A stretch of 64,000 bases of DNA, taken from the NCBI GenBank assembly GCA_963682175.1, contig OY821772.1, positions 44,600,925-44,664,924 of the forward strand, read 5' to 3'. This document shows positions 11,289-21,408 of this stretch, piece by piece. The notes beneath the pieces were generated by a model. That model saw only the letters and a list, made by a program, of their open reading frames with translations. It made no database searches and was not told the origin of the DNA. Every line of letters starts with the position of its first letter. The first letter of the stretch is position 1. Source of the stretch: Triglochin maritima (taxonomy: Eukaryota > Streptophyta > Magnoliopsida > Alismatales > Juncaginaceae). Position numbers and translations under genes: made by a program.

Positions 11289-12778
11289 TGTGGGATCGTG
11301 TGGGTCTATAGGTCCACAAACTAATCACAATTGAACCCTAATTAACTACTTGGTTGATCGATCAAAGAATTGCAGCGGAAATTAAACTAAATCAATCACA
11401 AGTAGAAAGACAATGCAAACCACAAAGACGCGTCGATTTTATAGAGGTTCGGCACCCCACCCGGGTCCTAGTCCTCTCTTGTAAGCTCCGCTCGACTCCG
11501 CGAGCTCCGCCTACGTCTTCACTATCCACTTCCCGTTTCGGGCCGAGAGAGAACGCCTTTACACCACAAGCAACGCGAACAACCCTCGCTTGCTTGAATT
11601 CTTCCTCTCACAATCCGAGAGGGACACTTCGGGCTTTCACCGAAGTCCTTGCTTCTTTTGACAACAAATGTAACTGAGTGGGATTCACTCTCTAATTGAG
11701 CACACTTTGAGTAGGATGAGTAATTGATCAAGTGTGTGAAGTTTAGGCTTAAAGAGTGTAGAATTAGAGCTTTGAGGATTTAGGTTTCTCTCTAATGAGT
11801 TGGGACAATTGGAGTTTGAGAGTTGTGTTAACAACAAGTCTTGATCCTCTATTTATAAGTTCCTAAAGATTTCTAGCCGTTTGGACAAGATTTGATTGGG
11901 TTTTGTGCAAGATACACAAGGCAGAAAATCGGGCTGCAAATCTGTCCAGAACCGGTCGACCGAAACTACTAAACCGGTCGACCGTTCACTTAATTTCAAG
12001 GAGAACGGTCGAACAAAAGAATACTCGGTCGGACAAATACGCTAGAACTTAACTCTACTTAAGTTAAACGGTCGAACCAAAGTATGGGGCGGTCGACCAT
12101 TTAGGGGATTCGGTTGAGACAAATGTGAAACAGTCGAACGAAGATGTGTCGACCGATAGCAGGGAATTTTGTTTCTGTTCAACTGGTCGACCGAATCAAG
12201 GTCATCGTTCGTCCGGTTACCAAATATATTTTGGGGTTAAGTTTGTTTTATACGTAGGAATACGACAAGGAAAACGGCCATATTAAAATCCGGGATCGGT
12301 CAACCGAAAAGGTAGGACTGGTCGACCGGTAGAGTTCGGTAAAATCACTGTGGAGAGTCTGTTATAAACTGGTCGAACTGAGAACTGGTTCGGTCGACCG
12401 GTTTCACACAGGAATTCTGGGTTTAGGTTTAAAATTATTTCCGACTAAGGTTTGGGTGATCTAATGAAGTCCAAATTATGTGAAATTTTGTGTGTGACTT
12501 CTCTAAGGAACCTAATGTGTATGTGATAAGTTTTTAGCTCTTGTATGCTCAATTTACACATGTTCCTAAGACTCAAAATAAAATCAAGATTACAAGTCTT
12601 CATATAGCTTTATTACAAATCTTGACTTGATTTCCTTCCTTCCATGAGTCTTGATCACCTGTAGAGGTTAGCACATGCAATATATATGCAATACATATGT
12701 GTGCTACTCTACATTACTTATGATTAAGATTAGGTTGATTAAATCATGAAAACAAGGATTAAGGCCAAAAAGCCAACA
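11289..12778 (-). mobile_element. Solo LTR of the gag-only retrotransposon family
   Basis: Reverse complement of the LTRs at 28826-30334 and 32663-34167, but more diverged. It runs from TGTGGGATCGTGTGGG to AAAAAGCCAACA and is flanked by a perfect 5-bp duplication GTAAT (11284-11288 and 12779-12783). The TATA-like sequence reads CTATTTATA on the + strand (11849-11857). CGGTCGACCG-type sites lie at about 11950-12405, upstream of that TATA box in LTR orientation. No internal sequence remains, as expected after recombination between two LTRs. Confidence 0.92.
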
Positions 12779-13009
12779 GTAATCACTCGACCTCAACTGA
12801 GAGAAAGCTGGATCCGGTAGCGGTGCTCCTCTCCTCGGTCACCACCCCCTAACGCCGATCATGTCCTGAAAGTTAACATGCAACAATGCAACATGCAAAA
12901 GTTGGAAACCCCGTATGTCAAACTCTAAATACATGAACTGAAAGACACCCTAGCATGAAATTCTACTAAACAAGAAAAACATCTCAACGGGCTGGGCTCC
13001 AGGGCTCTT

Positions 13010-13440
13010 TCACCCAACCACAACACACACCACAGTCACGGGGCTCCAGGTCTAATTTCAACCAACCACCGTATCACACACTCGTCGCCAAGCTGGGCTT
13101 CAGGTCTAATCTCAACCAACCGCAGCTAGCACGACACGACCAAGGGCTCCAGGTCTAATTTCAACCAACCCAAACATCTAAGGGCTTCAGGTCTATTTCA
13201 GCCAACCTGAACGCACTACATGGCTCCAGGTCTAATCTCAACCAACCACCGTACAGACTAGCTGGGCTCCAGGTCTAATTTCAACCAACCGCAGCTCTCA
13301 CACAGTCACGGGGCTCCAGGTCTCTTTCAACCAAACGCCGCAACACCACAATTCTAAGCTGAGCCTCAAGCCTATTTCAGCCAATCCCAAACTCTCGCAC
13401 CGTCACGGGGCTCCAGATCTATTTCAACCAACCACCGCAA
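13010..13440. repeat. Minisatellite inside LTR copy A
   Basis: GGGCTCCAGGTCTAATTTC followed by AACCAACC recurs about nine times with a variable spacer, giving periods of roughly 40-60 bp. The equivalent place in the other family members holds different repeat units. Confidence 0.8.
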
Positions 13441-13546
13441 CTCTCGTGCACCCTAGCACACTTTCCGGAAGAACATCGGCACCACAACTCGCCCCACACA
13501 GACGATCACAACAACAGTACCTCCATAGTGCAAAACTGGACACAAA

Positions 13547-14220
13547 CGGTCGACCGAACCAAAAGTCTCGGTCGACCGAATCAAGCAAATACAGGGCAAC
13601 CGCATCGACAGACACTCCATCGGTCGACCGTTTCCCACCAACCGCACTCGTTCGGTCGAACCAAAGTTAAGGGACGGTCGACCGTTTAGATGGTCAACTC
13701 CCAAGTTCAACGAACAAAACGACCATTCGGTCGAACGGCAAAGATGCCTCGTCCGACCAAAAGTCACAAGGGACAAAACCCACAACGAATTCGGTCGAAC
13801 ACCTCAGCACTCTCGGTCGACCGAATCCCACCAGGGAAAAATCCCTCACACGCACCACGAATCTGGTCGAACGCCGAGACCTCCTCGGTCGACCGAATTC
13901 CACCACAACGTTCCCCACGCTCAACACACAAGTCTGGTCGACCGAAACCATCTTTGGTCGAACCGACCACTATTCTCACTTTAAGTCACGGTCAGACGAA
14001 GTCAATGAGCGGTCGACCGTTTGGATGGTCAATCGCTCCCAACCGACTTAAGATAGTGCACACGGTCGAACGACAAAAGGGACCTGTTCGACCGAATCTC
14101 ACCAGGCTTGCCTCCTACGCACGATCGGTCGACCGCCCCAAGGGCATCGTTCGATCGATTTGAGGCAGAACCCGAATTCTCTTCACGATCGGTCGACCGT
14201 TTGCACCAACCGGTCGACCG
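13547..14220. promoter_or_regulatory. Paired CGGTCGACCG sites in LTR copy A
   Basis: About ten perfect CGGTCGACCG palindromes and several one-base variants (CGGTCGAACG, CGTCCGACC, TGGTCGACCG). Start positions pair at 13547/13569, 13653/13675, 13728/13750, 13792/13814, 13864/13886 and 13935/13955, so spacing is 20-22 bp. The role is unknown. The palindrome suggests a dimeric DNA-binding protein; this is inference. Confidence 0.6.
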
Positions 14221-14893
14221 ATCAGGCAGTGAAATCTGCTGCACATTTACTCGCGACGAGCCGAAAGGCCTACCGTCGACTTCCAAATACTCACGATAAC
14301 TAAGTGAGCGAGCTTGACATACCGGAAGGCTTGAAGAAGCCTTTGAAGAACCGCGACGATGCCTCCACGGGCACGTCTCCCCAAATCACGATCCGTCGAC
14401 GAAATCTCACGTCCAAACGACGATCAATCGCCTCCTCGACGATCCACAGCCATAACACCACCTCCGGCAACCTCTACTAACCAACCACGACCACAGAACT
14501 CGAGTGAGGTAGAGAGAGAGAAATGGAAAACGCGAGGGGTGGGCTAGTAAACCACAACTCACCTCCGACCACCAAGCAACCAGAGCCGATCCTCACTTCG
14601 CCGGAGATCACCACCACCACGCCGGAGATCACCACCGAGGGAGAGAGAGAATGTGAAAGAGAGAAACTGAGAGAGAGAGAGAGGGGATTACCAATAAATA
14701 TCTCTCACCGCTTCAATCTCATCCATCCACTCCTCCCCAATCCATCTCCACCACTCATCTCATCCAAATCATCCAAGCCCTTCATCCATCTCCTCTCAAT
14801 CCCAGCCGTCCATCACCAACTCCCCCTAATCACCACCTAAACAACAACAAAGCACAATTAGGATTAGGATTAGGATTAGGATAGAATCCTACA

Positions 14894-15265
14894 TTTTCCG
14901 AGCCACCGATACAAATCACAATAAAACAACTTAAGAAGCCCCAAAAACCACCCAATCTCACCTGATCGTCTCACCCAACCCGCCCTAACTCTTCCTCCGG
15001 AGCAACTTCCTTCTATTCTTGTATTTATGCTAACACCTTCCGCTTCATTTTCACGCTCTCGGCCCAAATCCAGGTTTAGTCCTCGAGGAGGTGAGGGAGG
15101 ACGCCCGAGGAGGGAGATGATCGTGAGGTTGAGGTGGGGAAGGAACGATGAAGGGGAGGAGAAAGAGGAGTGGGTTAGGGTTGGGGGTGGGGTTGGAGGA
15201 GAGGATGGATGAGGATTTTGGAGGACAAATGCCATATTTGGGTTTGTGGAGAGGGATTAATGGTT
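14894..15265. other. Intergenic sequence, no gene seen
   Basis: Between the LTR copy and the next MITE. Open frames on both strands are low-complexity, Ser/Pro- or Gly-rich, and none resembles a known protein. Confidence 0.4.
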
Positions 15266-15268
15266 TTA

Positions 15269-15849
15269 GGGCACCCTTAACGGGGTTTCCCCCCCGTTAG
15301 CCCTGGTCGGGCGCCCGAGCGCACCCCCGTTAGCAGGGCAAGTGCCCACCCAAGATGCCCACCCGGGCCCGGGCATTGGGCGACCTCGGGTGGGGGGCAC
15401 GTGTCCCCATTCGTCGAATTGTTTTTTTATTTTTTAATTATTTAGTGGAAATTTCGTTATTAATGGATTGTGTATTTGTTATTAATGTGGGGTAATAATT
15501 TTTTGTAAGTGATGAAGATTCAAAAAATTTCAGAACCAACAATTTCAAGGTGAGCGAGACCCCCGAACGACCTGTCGAGGTGGTTTAATAGTATGGTCTA
15601 ATATATAAATTTAGAATTAGAATTATATAAATTGTAATTTGTTAAATGTTGTGTGAAAATTAAAATTGTTTAATTAAGAAATGAAGTGGAGGAAAGAGAG
15701 TGTAGGGTGGGTGGGGGTAGCCCGGGCATGGATAAGAGGAGTTTTTGGGTGAGTTGGGTGAGCTGGTGTGGTAGAGAGAGAAACTGGTGTGGCTGAGAGA
15801 GAGAGAGTGCAGGGCGCCCGGGGTAGCCCGGACACTGTTATTTGTGCTC
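15269..15849. mobile_element. Tourist-like (PIF/Harbinger) MITE
   Basis: Imperfect inverted ends: GGGCACCCTTAACGGGG on the left and, reverse complemented, GAGCACAAATAACAGTGTC on the right. The 3-bp flanks are both TTA (15266-15268 and 15850-15852), the duplication typical of PIF/Harbinger elements. The GC-rich subterminal part, full of CCCGGGC-like palindromes, has no coding capacity. Confidence 0.75.
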
Positions 15850-15871
15850 TTATAGCACAGGGGTGGAGTCT

Positions 15872-16186
15872 ATTGCATCACAACACGACCTGTGTTGAGT
15901 TGGTATTGGTTTTTTTTGTGTGCGAGTCTTCTTGGCAAAGACTTTTCTTGTATTGGAGTTGGTGGTAGAAAACTTGCAAATTGTCTGTGTTGGAAATTTG
16001 TGTGTAGGAAAGTGCATGTGGTAGGCTGGTCTGTAGAAGATTGGTGTGCAGTAGATTAGTTTGTGGGAAATGCGTGTCTTGTGGAATGAGGTTTTGGAGA
16101 TTGAGGCAGGAATGGTTGAAGGTTTTCCACGGTATACAGAAGCAAGAGTTTTCCAAGGTATCAAAGACGTCGTGTTGTGATGCAAT
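15872..16186. mobile_element. Short MITE with perfect 18-bp inverted repeats
   Basis: ATTGCATCACAACACGAC at 15872-15889 is exactly reverse-complemented at 16169-16186. The 315-bp unit has no coding capacity. Immediate flanks are CTA and TTA if the ends are trimmed by one base, suggesting a TWA-type duplication, but the family is not certain. Confidence 0.65.
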
Positions 16187-16288
16187 TAGGCCTGTCAATT
16201 TGACACGATATAAGAAAACCGACACGAAAAATTCGTGTTTGAGTTTAAGGATGTCGTGTTTCGTGTCGTGTTCGTGTCGTGCATCATG
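16187..16288. mobile_element. Partial hAT-type MITE (TAGGCCTGTCAA end)
   Basis: The terminus TAGGCCTGTCAATTTGACAC and following CGTGTCGTGTTCGTGTCGTG repeats are typical of a widespread plant hAT MITE type. Only one end is present. The flanks GATGCAAT and CATGCAAT resemble an 8-bp duplication with one mismatch, so the right end may have been lost. Confidence 0.45.
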
Positions 16289-17236
16289 CAATACCACACC
16301 ACTTTATAATTTAAGGGGTAGTCAACCACCAGCACCTGCCCTACCTCTAAAAGTTTTTTGTGGAAATACCCTATCTTTCCTATTAACCCATTGACCCTTC
16401 TAAATATTCGAAAAGTGTAATGTGTAGGAATGTCACACCCGAGGGGATTGATTTTGGTGGAGATTTGCTCGATTGGGAATTAGGTTTTGTCGGTGGGAGA
16501 GAGATATTTGGGAATTAGGGTCGGGTGTGGGTCAATGTTGGTTGGGACATATTGGGGTTGAATGTGTTAATTTTGTAGTTTAACGAAATAATGAGTAATT
16601 CACTTAAAAAAGAATAGGAATAAGAGGTAACAGAATGACAATGTCAAAATCTTAATGGCACACGAGAAGTAGTGTAGTTTTGTAATGACACTTATTTAAA
16701 TATCGTTTGAACGATAACAAAAATAAAAATATAGTCTTTTGAAATGATATTCAAGTAAAAACCCAACTATTTATCTTGTTAGTTCATTTATTTACCATAG
16801 AGTAAGTTAAGTTAATTAGCAAAGTGATTGGTTAAAAATCTAAAATACTTTGCCTCGTGGATAATTACACTAGAGACAGATCATTGGTAGCTTTTGAAGC
16901 AAGTCCTTCCTACAAAAGCGCGCCAAAAGTGAATCTTATAGGTATCCGAACTAGAACGAGATAACGGTTCAACTTCCTCCCATCTCCGAATCCAACGGAC
17001 AGGATCCTCTCTCACCAAAACACGTGCGCTTTCCAATCCCAAAGACCCACACTTTCCTCTTTGGCTCTTCTCCCTTCTCACTCAATTTAGGGTTTAACCA
17101 AAAAAAAAACAACCTTTGTCCTCCTCGCAATCGCCATGGATTAGAGCTCGAATCCCTCCTCCATCCCCTACCAAGGTGAAAACCCCCTTCCCCATCTCCA
17201 TTAACGATAAAGCAAAGTTCTTTTAGAACGTTCCGA
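16289..17236. other. Intergenic region and presumed promoter of the RBR gene
   Basis: No gene is visible. The last 200-300 bp become C/T-rich and probably hold the promoter and 5' leader of the gene starting at 17237, but no clear TATA box was found. Confidence 0.4.
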
Positions 17237-18554
17237 ATGGCATCGGAAGTGGCGTCGAGCGTCAAGCTAGAAGAGGACGCGAGAACCCCTCTTCGGCCGA
17301 TCTCCTGCCACGGGGGTGACCGGGACACTCCCATATCGGTCGAGGATTACAAATTCAGGTTCCGCGGCAAGGCCGCCGTGATCGATGTAGACGATTATGT
17401 TGATCAGCAGGATGACGTTGTGGTTTTGGAGGATTGGAAGTGGAAGCCCCGAGTTGGGAGTAGTTCGAAAGAGAGGTCGAGGTCGAGTGGTAGGAGGAGG
17501 GTTAGTAAGCCGTTGTCCGGCGTTCGTATCATTGAGATCGGTGAGTCTTCCGGTCACGCGAGTGAGATTGCTGATTCCGCGGTTGCTGATGAATTTCTGG
17601 AGACACCAGCTCCTATGGTGTTTTGTGCGATATGTATGGAGCCTAAATTGGTTTCCGACTCGTTTGGGATGAGCGGTTGTACGCACTTGTTCTGTGCTGA
17701 CTGCGTTAGGCAGTATGTTGCAGCGAAGTTAGGGGAGAATGTTACCAAGATCCGTTGCCCGAATCCCGATTGCAAGGACGGTTTTTTGGAGCCGGAGAGG
17801 TGCCATTCGATTCTTCCTCCGGAGGTGTTTGAACGGTGGTGCAGCTCGCTTTGTGAGTCGCTGTTGATTGGATCGACTGGGTTTTATTGCCCCTTTAAGG
17901 ATTGCTCGGCTCCCTTGATGAATGACGTTTCGGAGGTGATCAGGGAATCTGAATGCCCACATTGTTGGAGGTTGTTTTGCGCACAATGCAAGGTGCCATG
18001 GCATGCCGGTGTCACGTGTGAGGCTTTTCAGAAGTTAGGTGAGGGAGAGAGAGGTCAAGAGGATATAATGCTTTTGAATATGGTGAAAAACAAGAAGTGG
18101 CAGAGATGCCCCCAGTGCAAAATGTATGTCGAAAGGATCGATGGCTGCATGTTCATGAAATGCAGGTTTGCTTTGTTATACCTACGCTTGAGTTTTAGTT
18201 AGTTCGAGCCTTAGCATGTAACCCTTAAAAGCAATGACATGAACTTGCCTTCTCTAACATTGATTTAGATAGGCTTACATTATACTACAGAGGAACGTAC
18301 TTAAGTTTTTTTGCTGTATGAACCACATGACCTTTCCTAGTTAATTATAACTAAATCAACAATAATGTCAAATACACCTTATGATGTTCATAAGGGTATA
18401 CATGCAGTGATTAACACACAAAAACCTCTTATTTTATCAAGTTGTAAGCTTTTTTGATTTGTTGATGTGTATATCTAGGTGTGGACACACTTTCTGTTAT
18501 GGCTGTGGGACAAAGATGACTGTGAACCACTACTGCACGAAGTGCAAGCGATGA
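17237..18554 (+). CDS. RING-between-RING (RBR) E3 ubiquitin ligase, RNF144-like
   Basis: Two exons, 17237-18165 and 18479-18554, joined across a GT-AG intron in phase 2, encode 334 residues. The order is an acidic and basic N-terminal region (1-125), RING1 from C130 (CAICMEP...CTHLFCADC), an IBR zinc-binding region (about 200-261, FYCPFKDCSAPL...CPHCWRLFCAQC), and RING2 from C291 (CPQCKMYVERIDGC...CGHTFCYGCG). C304 in the IDGC motif is at the position of the catalytic cysteine that takes ubiquitin from the E2 in RBR ligases. Exon 2 supplies the last zinc ligands and ends in TGA. All key cysteines are present, so the gene looks functional. No membrane segment is seen. Substrates cannot be predicted. 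Confidence 0.93.
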
Positions 18555-19310
18555 TATTCATGTCCGCCAACGATGCACATTTTCACAGTTCGAACTCCAT
18601 TTTACTGGATTTTCTCGGCATGAGTTTAGTTGAATCTCAAATATGTTTCAGTGATAGATATCATCTCATAGTGTAGGCAGTTTTATAGTATATTTTATTT
18701 TTGTGTATTTAAGAAAGACATCCTCAATTCAGCCATGAGAATTGGGATTAACCTACGTTCTGGCAAACTAACAATATTTTACCATCACCTTCCTGTTTAT
18801 TGTTTTTATTGCAAAATCTCTTCAGGTTTTATCCTCTCTTTTTTGTTCACTTTTTCCCTACCATACGTTCATTTTACGCAATATGAATTGCTGATGGCCA
18901 TAACTTATTAGGTCTTCTAATGATTAAAAAAAGTTATTAGGTGTTCTGTTTGTTTATATTCTTAGCATTCATATGACCTTTTTTTTCTTTTCCAAAGGCA
19001 TTTAGTAAAGTTTTTTATGCATGTCAATATTGCTACCTGTGACCTTCCCTCGACGAATTGAAGAATGATTTTAGTAAGGATGATGTTATATATTTTCGTA
19101 ATAATGAATTTTGTATCCAATCTTTTTCATCTTTCTCGTCTGCAGCTCATGATCTTATGAGACATGGAACTATGGAAGGCCCAAAAAATGAAAATCATAT
19201 TTTTCTTTCTTTTGTTCCTTATTGTTGGTGTATGCGTGTCGGTGTACTTCGTGTTTTTGTTAGTTGGCAAGAAGTTTAAACATAATTGAGTCTTGCGTAT
19301 TAAATATTGG
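18555..19310. other. 3' flank of the RBR gene
   Basis: AT-rich sequence likely containing the 3' untranslated region. Open frames at 19058-19279 and nearby show no protein features. Confidence 0.4.
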
Positions 19311-19319
19311 TTACTAAAT

Positions 19320-19761
19320 CTCAAGTTGTCGTCGTCGGAAAACTACTTAAATCGTCCTAAAAATTATTTTTTTGCCCTTGACAAATCAATTAATACTCAT
19401 TTCGTCACGTGTCTTTAAACAAGTTTTTAACTCGGTTTTACTCACATTCCTAGTACCAACACCACGAAAATGTCTAGCGAATCACCTGAATCCGGCGAGG
19501 TAACGGGACGAATTTTTTTTCCCGACTCGGACGTCTGACTAAGACGCCTCCACCTTGGTGGAGGCATCTGGATACGACGCCTCCACCAATGTGGGGGCGT
19601 CTTAGCGAGGCGTCATACCAGATGAATAGAAGAGTAATGTGAAGAGAGAGTGGTGTTAGAAGAGTGAAATGAAGAGTTATATAAGTAGAAATGGTAGAAG
19701 GGCAAAATGGTAATCTGTACAAACGATTTAAGTAGTTTTACGACGATGAATAGCATTTCAG
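19320..19761 (+). mobile_element. MITE derived from the MULE at 2799-8315
   Basis: The left half repeats the MULE left end almost base for base, from the CGTCGTCGGAAAACTACTTA block through ACCAACACCACGAAAATGTC and the GCCTCCACC foldback. The right half repeats the MULE right end (GTAGAAATGGTAGA...GATTTAAGTAGTTTTACGAC). All coding sequence is missing. Possible 9-bp flanks TTACTAAAT (19311-19319) and TTTAAAAAT (19762-19770) match at six of nine bases. Confidence 0.85.
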
Positions 19762-19770
19762 TTTAAAAAT

Positions 19771-21408
19771 GGTGTACCTGTTATGTATGAAGTTAAAATA
19801 CTTAATGACTATATTAGATCATTTTTTTAAAGAATTAACTAACTGTATTACCTTTGTCTTAATGCAGATTTTTAGTTTTATGGGTAATTTTTGCAGCTGG
19901 ACAGAAGCTTATATGAGATGTAATTTGTCGTGTCATGCAGGATGAAAGCAACGATTTGGTTGTTTGCCATTGAAAATGATATTATGGTTATATAATGTGG
20001 CGTGTTATGTTCACCTACCCTTTAATTTGGGTTCAGTCTAATCTTTAAGATTGTCTCTTAAAAAATCCTTGGATGTCTCTTAAAAAAAATCTTGGGTGTC
20101 CAGTATGTGCATTTGTCTCTATTGTCATAGATTCTCTGAATTGTAACAGAAGTGCGCCTGTCTTTATTCAATGCTCGTACACTTTAATTTAGTAGTTAAT
20201 GAAGGTGCAAAGGGAGTGATTACATGTTTCTTATAATAGGCAGTTCAGGGCGTTCGAAAGTGTTCTTTCTTCCTTTGCTGGGAACTAGGATTAGGTATTT
20301 TTCCAGTAAGAAACAACCTTTGGGTTCTTTTGCGCGACGTACGGAACGACTGAAAGAAGAAAAAAATAGTACTTCCATTTGGACTTTGAACTTTGACGAT
20401 AAATTCAACTGGTTCACATAAAGAACTTTTGAAGTTTACATGACGATTTTTTTTCCAACGGTTGTGCTTATTATCCTAGGAAATCGTTCTGAGTGAAGCT
20501 TCTGTGCTCCTACGTCTCCAATTGAGTAAAGACATTTTCCTTATCAACATATTGTTTGGTAAATTCATGGTAAGATCCCTACCATGTGGTAGGTGAGGAC
20601 TTGGGTTCGAAGATGCAACTCATTGTGAAAGTAAAAACTATAGTTTTTCTCCCAGATTCAATCTTGCGCTTGGAAACTTTCTTACGCAACTCCGTGAAAA
20701 ACGAAATGTCCGTTGTCCTATTTCAGCCTAGAGAGACAATCAACACGCATTGCAAGTTGAAGCTACTCGACAACTCCGGACTTGTCAACCCAGCTGTCGA
20801 ACATTTTCTATTATCCTACACCTCCTCACATGACACAACACAAGATTCTCCAATACCATCATTCTCGATATTTATCTCATCTTCACCTGTGATATATATC
20901 AGCAACAGTGCATTACTGCTCATTTGGAAGATGGGCCAATTAACAACCAACCAATTCACCAATATTTGAGGATAAGCTTCCCACTCTGTACCTTTCCAGC
21001 TCGTGAGAAACTCCACTATTTTCTTCCAAAAGCAATTGACACGCCTGCATTCTAATGTTTACGGCAATAACAATCTCATGGCACATGAAAAACGAATCAC
21101 ACGGGTTCATCCGTTATAGTCATACATAAAATCGAGTACTCTTACAGGCTTGACGGCTTGAGACCATACATAATTCAAGCTATCACAACGAAATATATAC
21201 TAGTCATAAGATAAAATTCGCACCACAAAGCATTCTACATCATGATTTTCTTTCTGCTCCACAATCTACAGAGATTTTGCTTCCTGAAAGATAAGACCTC
21301 TTAAGTAGTTCTAAAACACTGCTGAAATTATTATAAGGAACTGATATAAAATTAAAGATGAGTGCATACATTCCCCTTATTTACAGTAGATTGCTCAGGA
21401 TGGTAACA
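19771..21408. other. Intergenic sequence with uncertain relics
   Basis: Contains open frames at 20224-20421 and 20586-20969 that I could not assign. A tRNA-like phrase (GGTAGGTGAGGACTTGGGTT at about 20589) might be a SINE remnant. The last 100 bp are probably the 3' untranslated region of the ERF gene on the opposite strand. Confidence 0.4.

Larger units (their letters stand above)
11114..14893 (+). mobile_element. LTR of the TGTAAC family, copy A, interrupted by a solo LTR
   Basis: Starts TGTAACATCCTCAACACAGC and ends GAATCCTACA. The start matches the other copies in this window (48201, 60481, 62739 and the reverse of 54635). Flanks TTTAC (11109-11113) and TTTTC (14894-14898) are an imperfect 5-bp pair. 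Without the 1490-bp solo LTR and its duplicated 5 bp the copy is about 2.3 kb. It contains a minisatellite (13010-13440) and a CGGTCGACCG cluster (13547-14220). Open frames inside it (for example 13690-14163) follow the repeated motif and are not genes. No internal retroelement genes adjoin it, so it is probably a solo LTR. The superfamily is unknown. Confidence 0.7.

Noticed and set aside
13690..14163. 157-codon open frame rich in Arg, Ser and Pro, and similar frames at 52990-53466, 61313-61678 and 35567-36217
   Set aside because: They lie wholly in LTRs and their residues (VDR, GRP, RST) are translations of the CGGTCGACCG motif.
14851..14882. GGATTAGGATTAGGATTAGG, telomere-like
   Set aside because: The unit is GGATTA rather than the plant TTTAGGG; related single copies occur at the same place in LTR copy B, so it is a local expansion.
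20224..20421. 65-codon frame that looked like an organelle-derived or presequence-like protein (RIRYFSSKKQPLGSF)
   Set aside because: I could not match it to any organelle gene and it has no support from neighbouring sequence.
20570..20640. tRNA-like internal promoter boxes, possible SINE (also 54727-54775)
   Set aside because: No tail, flanking duplication or complete cloverleaf could be shown.
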